From NCBI GenBank assembly GCA_018240595.1, contig JAFEFL010000064.1, positions 124,001 through 188,000 on the forward strand: DNA of 64,000 nt. The letters are read 5' to 3'. The translations under genes were made by a program, and so were the position numbers. Source of the DNA: Pseudomonadota bacterium. Lineage in GTDB: Bacteria > Pseudomonadota > Alphaproteobacteria > Rhizobiales > Xanthobacteraceae. The notes under the pieces are model-generated. The model worked only from the letters and a program-made list of their open reading frames with translations. It ran no database searches and had not been told where the DNA came from. Shown piece after piece: positions 53,141 to 60,884 of the stretch (positions are counted from its first letter, which is position 1; every line of letters starts with the position of its first letter).

Positions 53141-53161
53141 AAACCCTAGGCCATTATCACC

Positions 53162-53259
53162 CGCTCGTCCCCGCGGAAGCGGGGACCCAGTCTGTGCGGT
53201 CAAAGTCGAAGCAAATATCTGGGCCCCCGCTTTCGCGGGGGCGAACGGAGTTTGTTGTT
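53162..53259. repeat. Palindromic repeat element, copy 1
   Basis: Left arm CGCTCGTCCCCGCGGAAGCG with GGGACCCAG, right arm CTGGGCCCCCGC...GGGGGCGAACGGAG, then TTTGTTGTTT. Each arm is itself a small hairpin, and the two arms are inverted relative to each other. The same element occurs at 53846. Confidence 0.8.
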
Positions 53260-53332
53260 TGATTCGATCCGTCACCGTCGAGCGCCGTCCCGGATTGCGC
53301 TGCGCTCCATCCGGGCTACGGCATCGCCCGCC

Positions 53333-53668
53333 TCACCGCCCCGCTTGGGCCGAGCGAGTTTCCGGCAGGCGCACCACGGTCATGCCGATCTGGCGATTAT
53401 AGCGCAGCGCGTAGTCGCGCATCACCACGAGCGCCGAGTGTTCGTCGGCACGCGGGCACTGCACCTCGTCGAAATCAATGCCGGCATTGGCGACCGATCT
53501 CGAAAAGGCGCCTTCGGCGCCCGGCGCTTCGACCGACACGGCCGTGACATAGGTGCGATGTTCGGCATGGGAAAAGGCAAGGCAGTATTGCCAGCCTTCG
53601 GCCCGCGCGATGCCGGGCAAGGCCATGGCGCACACGGCAGCAACGGCTGCCGACCAAGGGTAGCTCAT
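53333..53668 (-). CDS. Small secreted protein, unrecognised
   Basis: A 111-residue product with a signal peptide (SAAVAAVCAMALPGIARAEG). The mature part has two Cys residues (WQYCLAF, DEVQCPRADEH) and reads YVTAVSVEAPG and FDEVQCPR. No family recognised. It lies alone between two copies of the same palindromic repeat element. Confidence 0.65.
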   Translation of the reverse strand: MSYPWSAAVAAVCAMALPGIARAEGWQYCLAFSHAEHRTYVTAVSVEAPGAEGAFSRSVANAGIDFDEVQCPRADEHSALVVMRDYALRYNRQIGMTVVRLPETRSAQAGR

Positions 53669-53845
53669 GAAACATTCCGTCCGTGCGTCGCCCGCGCCGG
53701 ACCATGCGCGCGATTTGTTAAAAAGTGGACGGTGCCGGCGCTAAGCGCGCATTACCTTTGGTGGGCAAGGCCGTAACGCGGGCGTAAAAACATGGCCCTG
53801 ATATGTCGCTGCCATGAGCGAGGAGGCCGCTATTCAACGCAGGGT

Positions 53846-53945
53846 CCGCTCGTCCCCGCGAAGGCGGGGACCCAGCCTTTGCGACAAACTGCGTGAAGGA
53901 AGGACCGGACCCCCGCCTTCGCGGGGGTGAGCGGAGTTAGTTGTT
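53846..53945. repeat. Palindromic repeat element, copy 2
   Basis: Same layout as copy 1: CCGCTCGTCCCCGCGAAGGC with GGGGACCCAG, a spacer of about 37 bases, CCCCCGCCTTCGCGGGGGTGAGCGGAG, then TTAGTTGTT. The arms are conserved and the spacer differs. The rest of the 329-base gap between the secreted-protein and SET genes shows no ORF. Confidence 0.8.
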
Positions 53946-53997
53946 CATCGCTGTTGGGAAATCGCGGGGACGCCACGCGCGCTCGGAATAACAGCCT

Positions 53998-54510
53998 TCA
54001 CCGCTTGGCGCGGAGGTGGCCGTTACTCTTGCCGTTCGCCCTGGCATGCAACACGCCGTTCAGCGCTTTCCCATTCAGCGCCTTTCCACTCAGCGCCTTG
54101 CCGTTCACCAGCTTGCCGCTCATCGCCTTGCCATTGGCTGGCTTCTTGAGAAACGCCGCGCACAGTGCCGGATCGAATTCACGATAATCGTTGGTGATCT
54201 CGTCGCCCTTGGCGATGTCGCTGGCAGCGATGACATAACCGCCGCGCAACAGCGTGTTCGGATTCTCGTCGTGGTTCATGTGATGGTCGTTATCGACCGT
54301 GAACAGGATTTCGCCATCGACGCGGTAGGCGTAGTTCTTGAGGAAATCGCGCGCCGCCTTGGGCAGCCGGGCGAATTGCTGCGGCGTATAGCAGCGGTCG
54401 AAGCCTTCGACGAAACGCCAGATCTTGGTGCCCTTCGGAATCCGCTCGGCGGCGAAGACGCCAAGGCCGTGGATCGGGCTCTTATCGAGGTAGGTCTTGA
54501 CCAGGAGCAT
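53998..54510 (-). CDS. SET-domain protein with a repeat tail
   Basis: A 170-residue protein. The SET domain (1-120) shows KSPIHGLGVFAAERIPKGT, a NHDENPNT motif akin to the NHSxxPN of SET methyltransferases, and IAKGDEITNDYREFD. The tail has (N/S)GKA(L/M)-type pentapeptides in tandem, then RANGKSNGHLRAKR. Lysine methylation of proteins is the family's reaction; bacterial targets are mostly unknown. ATG 54510 is preferred; GTG 54522 would add four residues. Confidence 0.88.
   Translation of the reverse strand: MLLVKTYLDKSPIHGLGVFAAERIPKGTKIWRFVEGFDRCYTPQQFARLPKAARDFLKNYAYRVDGEILFTVDNDHHMNHDENPNTLLRGGYVIAASDIAKGDEITNDYREFDPALCAAFLKKPANGKAMSGKLVNGKALSGKALNGKALNGVLHARANGKSNGHLRAKR
54061..54135 (-). 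repeat. 15-bp tandem repeat encoding the SET protein's tail
   Basis: Five units of 15 bases based on CAGCGCCTTTCCACT (54061-54075, 54076-54090, 54091-54105, 54106-54120, 54121-54135) with some drift. On the coding strand they give NGKAM, SGKLV, NGKAL, SGKAL and NGKAL. Confidence 0.85.
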
Positions 54511-54694
54511 GGGTGCTTTCACCGCGACGCGAGGTCTTGCTTCGGCGCGTTCTGTCGGAAACGCGGAAAGGCCGGCGCCGAATCGAATAACAAATCTGTC
54601 ATGGCGGCGGGAGGGGCGGCGAGGCCGCAGCGGCCCGCTGTCCCCAACTGGCCGCGCGGCCGCGCGGTGGCGAAGGGGGCCGCCGCCGGCGAAT

Positions 54695-55675
54695 TCAACC
54701 GGGGGGCGGGCGGCGCAAGGTGGCGTGGGGGCCCGGCAACACGATACGGCAGACCAGGCCGCGCGGGTTGAACTCCAGCCGGGCCGAACCGCCGAAGCTG
54801 TCGAGGCTGCGCTCGATCAGGTTGCTGCCGAAACTGCGCCGTGACGGCGGGACGACCGGCGGTCCGCCGCGTTCGCTCCATACGATTTCAATCGTGTCGC
54901 CAGCCTGGCGCAAAAGTGCGTGGACGCGGCCGCCGGAGTTCGACAGCGCGCCGTATTTGGCGGCGTTGGTCGCCAGCTCGTGAAACAACAGCGCGACCAC
55001 GGTCGGCAGCTTGCCGAACAAATCGATCTCCGGCCCCTCGATGACGAGACGCCCGTCGCCGAACGGCGCGACCTCCATGGTCAGGATCTGCTGCAGGCCG
55101 ACACCTTCGCCGCCGCCGCGGTTGAGAATATCGTCGGCCGACGACAGGGCCTGAAGGCGGCCCGACACGCTGTCCCAGATATCGGGCTGACCGCGCAATT
55201 CGTGCCGCAGGATGGCATAAACCGTCGCCAGCTTGTTCTTCATGCGATGGCCGATCTCGTCGACCACGATCCTTCGGTAACGTTCCTCTTCGTCGATGCG
55301 CGCGACGACGAGACGATACTGGTTGGTGGTCCACACGATGAGCACACCGGCGAACAGGTAGAGCAACACGCTGACCAGGTGATCCTTGCTCGCCACCGTC
55401 CAGGCGAAGCGCGGCTCGATGAACAGCCACCACGACACGAAGCCGCCCACCACGGTCGCCAGCACGCCGGCGGCGGGACCGCCCGCCAGCGTCGCGATCA
55501 GCAGCGCGGGAAAGAACGTCGCGAACGGCACCGCGTCGGGCGATACAATGTCGATCAGCAGACGCAGAAGGGTCGCGGCGAGAACGCAGGCGAGAGCCAA
55601 ACCATAGGCCTCGAGCGAGCCGGGCTTGGGACCCCGGCGTACCATCGCATCGACCATTGCTGAAAAGGTGCGCAT
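54695..55675 (-). CDS. HWE/HisKA_2-type membrane histidine kinase
   Basis: A 326-residue kinase. The N-terminal part is a DUF4118-like membrane domain of about four helices (LACVLAATLLRLLIDIVSP, FATFFPALLIATLAGGPAAG, LVSVLLYLFAGVLIVW). The dimerisation helix carries EIGHRMKNKLATVYAIL (phospho-His) and the ATP domain FHELATNAAKYGALS, as in HWE kinases. The G-box is short, which is common in this class. Such kinases often feed general stress responses in alphaproteobacteria, but no PhyR/EcfG genes are near. ATG 55675 is chosen. Confidence 0.9.
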   Translation of the reverse strand: MRTFSAMVDAMVRRGPKPGSLEAYGLALACVLAATLLRLLIDIVSPDAVPFATFFPALLIATLAGGPAAGVLATVVGGFVSWWLFIEPRFAWTVASKDHLVSVLLYLFAGVLIVWTTNQYRLVVARIDEEERYRRIVVDEIGHRMKNKLATVYAILRHELRGQPDIWDSVSGRLQALSSADDILNRGGGEGVGLQQILTMEVAPFGDGRLVIEGPEIDLFGKLPTVVALLFHELATNAAKYGALSNSGGRVHALLRQAGDTIEIVWSERGGPPVVPPSRRSFGSNLIERSLDSFGGSARLEFNPRGLVCRIVLPGPHATLRRPPPG

Positions 55676-55753
55676 GCCGGAAGACCTTGAACGGCATGAG
55701 CGTATCCGCTCCACCGGCCGCTGCCTAGGGGAAGCGTGCCGCCGGCGGCAGCG

Positions 55754-56785
55754 TCAGCCGTCGCGGCGCCGTGCATTGACGGCGAGCGACAACAGCGCCC
55801 GCTGAGCGATGGCATCGGCCAGCGCCGCGTTGCGCCGCGCCTCGAGCGAAGCTTCGGCGAGCTGGCCCATCGCGCGCACAAGCCCGGGAGCCGACCAGAC
55901 GCGCAGCGCGTCGCTCACTTTGCGCTCGCGCGAGAAATGCACCGGCGGCGCGCCGCGCTTCATGGCGAACTCGGCCGAATCGCCGTCGTCGATCGCCAGC
56001 CGCATCTTGTGCAGATTGGCGACGTGGCGGATCGCGGCCGAGATGATCGCGGCCGGCGACGAGCCGCCGGCGCGCGCCTTGCCGAATTCGGTTTCGACCT
56101 CGCCGGTCTTGCCGGCGAAGGCGGCGTCGATGACGCCGTCGAGCGCCAGCGCCGAAGCATCGGCGACCACGGCCATGACGTCGTCGATTTCGACACGCTC
56201 CTTGCCGCGCGCGTAGAGCGCGAGCTTGCGGATCTCGTTGCGCGAGGCGGCGCGGTCGCCGCCGAGCAGTCCGAGCAGGGCGGTGCGTGCGTCGAGGCCG
56301 ATCGCGAGGCCGGCCTCGGTCATTTCATCGTCGATGAGCCGGCCGATCGCGGCGGCGTTGTCGACGTAACAGGGCAAGGCCGCGGCGACCTTGGCCTTCT
56401 CGATCAGTGCGCGCAGCGGCGACGACTTCTTCAGATCGCCGGCTTCGATGATGATGCGGCATTCGTTCGACGGCGCGGCGATCACCTGCTCGACGGCGCC
56501 GGCGATGTTGCGCGAACCGGGCCGCACCAATACGGCGCGCCGGCCGCCGAACAGCGGCACCGTGTGCGCTTCCTCGACGAGGCGCGAGGGATTGGCGGAG
56601 ATGTCCTCGCCTTCGAGGCGGACGAAGGAGAACGGATCGCCGACGTCGTCGACCGAGGCCTTGACCAGCGCATCGACGCGTTCGCGCACGAGGCCGGCAT
56701 CCGGACCGTAGACCAGCACCACCGGCATCCGCGGATCGGGCTTGGCGACGAAGCGGTCGATGTCAGCGGCTTTGATCGCGGTCAT
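55754..56785 (-). CDS. holA: DNA polymerase III delta subunit
   Basis: Clamp-loader subunit that opens the sliding clamp. The 343-residue product shows VVLVYGPDAGLVRERVDALVK, VRLEGEDIS, FGGRRAVLVR, and GLLGGDRAASRNEIRKLALYA. It lies at the end of leuS-lptE-holA on the minus strand, an arrangement conserved in alphaproteobacteria and E. coli. Confidence 0.95.
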   Translation of the reverse strand: MTAIKAADIDRFVAKPDPRMPVVLVYGPDAGLVRERVDALVKASVDDVGDPFSFVRLEGEDISANPSRLVEEAHTVPLFGGRRAVLVRPGSRNIAGAVEQVIAAPSNECRIIIEAGDLKKSSPLRALIEKAKVAAALPCYVDNAAAIGRLIDDEMTEAGLAIGLDARTALLGLLGGDRAASRNEIRKLALYARGKERVEIDDVMAVVADASALALDGVIDAAFAGKTGEVETEFGKARAGGSSPAAIISAAIRHVANLHKMRLAIDDGDSAEFAMKRGAPPVHFSRERKVSDALRVWSAPGLVRAMGQLAEASLEARRNAALADAIAQRALLSLAVNARRRDG

Positions 56786-56797
56786 GATACTCTTTTG

Positions 56798-56820
56798 CCC
56801 TCTCCCGCAAAACGAGAGGG
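56798..56820. repeat. Hairpin between lptE and holA
   Basis: CCCTCTC-CCGCAAAAC-GAGAGGG forms a perfect seven-base stem. It is a short relative of the palindrome at 14865. It may stabilise mRNA or weaken readthrough to holA. Confidence 0.5.
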
Positions 56821-56827
56821 GAAGAAC

Positions 56828-57385
56828 TCACGTCCCGGCGACGAAATACGAGGCCAGACGGCTGCGGATATTGTCGGCAATCACCTTGGCGGCGCGGTTC
56901 TCGGCGTCGCGCAGGCCGCGGTCGCCGGCGAAGCGCTGTTCCTGGCCGGGAATGTTGTAGGAGACGCGGGCAAAGGTCTGGCTCGAGAGGAGAACCTTGC
57001 CGGTGCCGACTTCCTTCAGGACGTAGGTCGCGTCGAGGCCGTAGTTCTGGATTTCGGGGCGGGCGCTGTTGATGTCGACGATCACCTGGCGCGTGCTGGC
57101 GGAGATGTAGATCGTCAGTTGATACGCAGTCGCCGCCGCCGGGCCGCCGCCGGTCAGATTGGAGATCAGGTCGTTACGGACCTCGACGCCGATGCGCGAG
57201 GTGCGGGTGCCGTTCGGCGCGTCGATCGGCAGCACCTCGACCGCGCTCATCTTGTCGGCAATGCCGGGGCCGCCGGGCGTCGGCGACGACGAGCCATAAA
57301 GCGGCTGGAAGCAGCCGGCGGTGAGCCCGGCGAGCGCCAGCGCCATGGCGGCGCGGACCAGACGTGAGGCGTTAGACGACGACAT
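56828..57385 (-). CDS. lptE: LPS-assembly lipoprotein LptE
   Basis: Outer-membrane lipoprotein plug of the LptD translocon that delivers lipopolysaccharide to the surface. The 185-residue product has a lipoprotein signal (MALALAGLTAGCFQPLYG) with lipobox LTAGC, then the LptE fold (GVEVRNDLISNL, YQLTIYISAS, ATYVLKEVGTGKVL). Its start overlaps the leuS stop by 14 bases, so translation is probably coupled. Confidence 0.93.
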   Translation of the reverse strand: MSSSNASRLVRAAMALALAGLTAGCFQPLYGSSSPTPGGPGIADKMSAVEVLPIDAPNGTRTSRIGVEVRNDLISNLTGGGPAAATAYQLTIYISASTRQVIVDINSARPEIQNYGLDATYVLKEVGTGKVLLSSQTFARVSYNIPGQEQRFAGDRGLRDAENRAAKVIADNIRSRLASYFVAGT

Positions 57386-60020
57386 TCACGATCCTCTGCG
57401 GCACGACGATGACCTTTTTCGGGCTCTTGCCGTCCATGGCCTTTTTTACCTCATCGAGGGCGAGAACGGCAGCCTCAATCTCGTCTTTCCCGGCCTCGCG
57501 CGGCACGGTGACATCGGCGCGCTTCTTGCCGTTGACCTGGACCGGGAGGGTGATCGAGCTCTCGACCAGCAGCGCCGGCTCGACGTCCGGCCAGCTCTCG
57601 GTGGCGACCAGGGTCTTGTGACCCAGGGCCGACCAGCATTCCTCGGCGAGGTGCGGCATCATCGGCTGGAACAGGCGGACGAGGATGTCGCCGGCCTCGC
57701 GCAGCGCCCAAGCGAGATCGGCGGAAGGCGACGACCCGAGAGGGACTGATGCTTCGCCGAGCGCATTGGCGAATTCGTAGATGTGGGCGACGCAGCGGTT
57801 GAAGCGCAGCTTGGCGATGTCGTCGCTGACATTGCTCAGCGCACGGTGCGCCGCCTTGCGCAGCTTCAGCGCCGGCTCGCCGAACGACGCCGGCTTGGCC
57901 TCTGGCGCGGTGACGGCGGAGACTTCGCCGACCAGGCGCCACAGCCGCTGCACGAAGCGCCAGGCGCCCTGCACGCCTTCCTCGGTCCAGATCACGTCGC
58001 GCTCAGGTGGGCTGTCAGAGAGCATGAACCAGCGCGCCGTGTCGGCGCCGTAGGCGGCGATGATGTCGTCGGGGTCGACGGTGTTCTTCTTCGACTTCGA
58101 CATCTTCTCGATCGAGCCGATGTCGACCGGTTCGCCGGTCGCGGTCAGCCTGGCGGTGCGCGCGTCACCCATGCCTTCGATGGTGACGCTCGCCGGCTCG
58201 ACCCAGTTGCCGGCCTTGTCGCGATAGGTCTCGTGCACGACCATGCCCTGCGTGAACAGGCCGGCGAACGGCTCGTCCATGCCGATGTGGCCGGTCTTCT
58301 TCATCGCGCGCGTGAAGAAGCGCGAGTAGAGCAGATGCAGGATCGCGTGCTCGATGCCGCCGATATACTGATCGACCGGCAGCCAGCGGTTCACGACATC
58401 GGGAGTCGTCGGCGCGTTCTCGTTCCACGGATCGGTGAAGCGCGCGAAGTACCACGACGAGTCGACGAAGGTGTCCATGGTGTCGGTCTCGCGCCGCGCA
58501 TCGCCGCCGCAGGACGGACACTTGACGTGCTTCCAGGTCGGATGACGGTCGAGCGGATTGCCCGGCTTGTCGAAGGTGACGTCGTCCGGCAGCTTGACCG
58601 GCAGGCTTTCGACCGGCGCCGGCACCACGCCGCACTTGTCGCAGTGAATGACCGGGATCGGGCAGCCCCAGTAGCGCTGGCGTGAAATACCCCAGTCGCG
58701 CAGGCGATAATTGACCTGGCGCTGCGCCACCGGCCGGTTGCCGCGCGTCGTCGCGGCAAGCAGGTTGGCGACCGCGTCGAACGCCTTGTCCGGCGTCATG
58801 CCGTCGAGGTCGATGACGGCGTTCTTCGAATTGAACATCGTGCCGTCGCCGTCATAGGCGACGTCGGTGACGACGAAGGTCTTCGGGTCCTGGCCCGGCG
58901 GCAGCACCACCGGCGTATTGCCGAGGCCATATTTGTTGACGAAATCGAGGTCGCGCTGGTCGTGCGCCGGGCAACCGAAGATGGCGCCGGTGCCGTAATC
59001 CATCAGGATGAAGTTGGCGACATAGACCGGCAGCTTCCAGTTCGGATCGAACGGATGCACGGCGCGGATGCCGGTGTCGAAGCCCATCTTCTCGGCGGTG
59101 TCGATGGCTTCCTGCGACGTGCCGATATGCTTGGCCTCGGTGATGAAGTCGGCGAGCCTCGGATTCTTCGCCGCCGCGGCCTGCGCCAGCGGATGATCGG
59201 GCGCGATCGCCATGAACTTGGCGCCGAACAAGGTGTCGGGGCGCGTCGTGAAGATCTCGAGTTCGGTCTCGCCGCCCGGCGTCGTCGCCGCATCGAGCAT
59301 GAAGCGGACCAGCAGACCTTCGGAACGGCCGATCCAGTTCTTCTGCATCAGCCGGACCTTGTCCGGCCAGCGGTCGAGCGTGTCGAGCGCCTCGAGCAGC
59401 TCCTCGGCGTAATCCGAGATCTTGAACACCCACTGATAGAGATCGCGCTGCTCGACGACGGCGCCGGAGCGCCAGCCGCGGCCGTCGATCACCTGCTCGT
59501 TGGCGAGCACGGTCTGATCGACCGGATCCCAGTTCACCTTGCGGTATTCGCGCGCCACCAGCCCCGCCTTGAGGAAGTCGAGGAACATGCGCTGCTGGTG
59601 CTTGTAGTAGGACGGATCGCAGGTCGCGACTTCGCGCGCCCAGTCGAGCGACAGCCCCATCGACTGCAACTGCTTCTTCATCGCCGCGATGTTGGCGTAG
59701 GTCCATTCCTTGGGATGGACCTTGCGGTCGATGGCCGCATTCTCCGCCGGCATGCCGAAGGCGTCCCAGCCCATCGGGTGCAGGACGTTCATGTTCATGG
59801 CGCGTTTGAAGCGGGCCACCACGTCGCCCATCGTGTAGTTGCGGACGTGGCCCATGTGGATGCGCCCCGACGGGTAGGGGAACATCTCCAGGACATAATA
59901 CTTCGGGCGCGGGTCGTCGTTCTTGGTGGCGTAAATGCTGGCGGCGTCCCAGGCTTTTTGCCACTTGGGCTCGGCGGCGCGGGCGTTGTAGCGCTCGGAT
60001 TTGCTCGAATCGGCGGTCAT
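57372..60020 (-). CDS. leuS: Leucyl-tRNA synthetase
   Basis: Charges tRNA-Leu. The 882-residue class Ia enzyme shows the HIGH-type motif PYPSGRIHMGHVRNYTMGD, the editing domain (TTRPDTLFGAKFMAIAPDHP), a zinc-binding region (HCDKCGVVP; CPSCGGDARR), the KMSKS-type MSKSKKNTVDPDDI, and the C-terminal domain. It heads the leuS-lptE-holA unit and is divergent from an ABC exporter, with 152 bases between. Confidence 0.98.
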   Translation of the reverse strand: MTADSSKSERYNARAAEPKWQKAWDAASIYATKNDDPRPKYYVLEMFPYPSGRIHMGHVRNYTMGDVVARFKRAMNMNVLHPMGWDAFGMPAENAAIDRKVHPKEWTYANIAAMKKQLQSMGLSLDWAREVATCDPSYYKHQQRMFLDFLKAGLVAREYRKVNWDPVDQTVLANEQVIDGRGWRSGAVVEQRDLYQWVFKISDYAEELLEALDTLDRWPDKVRLMQKNWIGRSEGLLVRFMLDAATTPGGETELEIFTTRPDTLFGAKFMAIAPDHPLAQAAAAKNPRLADFITEAKHIGTSQEAIDTAEKMGFDTGIRAVHPFDPNWKLPVYVANFILMDYGTGAIFGCPAHDQRDLDFVNKYGLGNTPVVLPPGQDPKTFVVTDVAYDGDGTMFNSKNAVIDLDGMTPDKAFDAVANLLAATTRGNRPVAQRQVNYRLRDWGISRQRYWGCPIPVIHCDKCGVVPAPVESLPVKLPDDVTFDKPGNPLDRHPTWKHVKCPSCGGDARRETDTMDTFVDSSWYFARFTDPWNENAPTTPDVVNRWLPVDQYIGGIEHAILHLLYSRFFTRAMKKTGHIGMDEPFAGLFTQGMVVHETYRDKAGNWVEPASVTIEGMGDARTARLTATGEPVDIGSIEKMSKSKKNTVDPDDIIAAYGADTARWFMLSDSPPERDVIWTEEGVQGAWRFVQRLWRLVGEVSAVTAPEAKPASFGEPALKLRKAAHRALSNVSDDIAKLRFNRCVAHIYEFANALGEASVPLGSSPSADLAWALREAGDILVRLFQPMMPHLAEECWSALGHKTLVATESWPDVEPALLVESSITLPVQVNGKKRADVTVPREAGKDEIEAAVLALDEVKKAMDGKSPKKVIVVPQRIVNVVV

Positions 60021-60172
60021 TTCAGGCTCTTTTCAGGACGCCGGGAGGTGACATGAAAGGGCTGGAGCGGTCAACAGGCTGAAATCGGGCTGGTTTTCGA
60101 ACCGCCCGGCGCGGCCGCGCCCCTTGAGCCAGCGCAAAGGCGGCGGTCCCGGCCCGGCATAATGGTAGTGCC

Positions 60173-60880
60173 ATGAGCCAACCGGTCTTCCGCACCCGCG
60201 ACCTGACCAAGGTCTATGTTACCGGCGCCATCGAGGTCCACGCCCTGCGCGGCGTCGATTTCGAGGCCGACGCCGGCGAATTCGTGGTGCTGCTCGGACC
60301 GTCCGGCTCCGGCAAGTCCACGTTTCTCAACATCATCGGCGGCCTCGACCGCGCGACGTCCGGCGAAGCATGGTTCACGGACCACGAACTCAGCCGTTTC
60401 AACGATCGCGAACTGACACTGTACCGGCGCGACCATGTCGGCTTCGTCTTCCAGTTCTACAACCTGGTGCCGAGCCTGACCGCCCGCGAGAACGTGGCAC
60501 TGGTCACCGAGATCGCCCGCAATCCGATGCGGCCGGAGGAGGCGCTGGCCATCGTCGGTCTCCAGGACCGCATGGACCATTTCCCCGCCCAGCTCTCCGG
60601 CGGCGAGCAGCAACGCGTCGCCATTGCCCGCGCCATCGCCAAGCGGCCGCAGGTGCTGCTGTGCGACGAGCCGACCGGCGCGCTCGATTCGAAAACCGGC
60701 GTGCTGGTTCTGGAAGCGCTGACGCAGGTCAACGAGCAGCTCGGCGCCACGACCCTGATCATCACGCACAACGTCGCCATCCAGGACATCGCGCATCGCG
60801 TCGTCCATTTCGGCAACGGCCGCATCGTGTCCTCCAATATCGTCGCCGAGCGCAAGCCGGCGTCGGCCATCAGCTGGTGA
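60173..60880 (+). CDS. ABC transporter ATP-binding protein (MacB/LolD type)
   Basis: A 235-residue ATPase with Walker A LLGPSGSGKSTFLNII, Q-loop FQFYNLVPSLTARENV, signature LSGGEQQRVAIARAI and Walker B VLLCDEPTGALD. The Y/F-NL-x-P-S-L-T segment marks the MacB/LolD/YbbA subgroup, which pairs with FtsX-type permeases. It is the first gene of a three-gene exporter. Confidence 0.95.
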   Translation: MSQPVFRTRDLTKVYVTGAIEVHALRGVDFEADAGEFVVLLGPSGSGKSTFLNIIGGLDRATSGEAWFTDHELSRFNDRELTLYRRDHVGFVFQFYNLVPSLTARENVALVTEIARNPMRPEEALAIVGLQDRMDHFPAQLSGGEQQRVAIARAIAKRPQVLLCDEPTGALDSKTGVLVLEALTQVNEQLGATTLIITHNVAIQDIAHRVVHFGNGRIVSSNIVAERKPASAISW

Positions 60881-60884
60881 TGCC

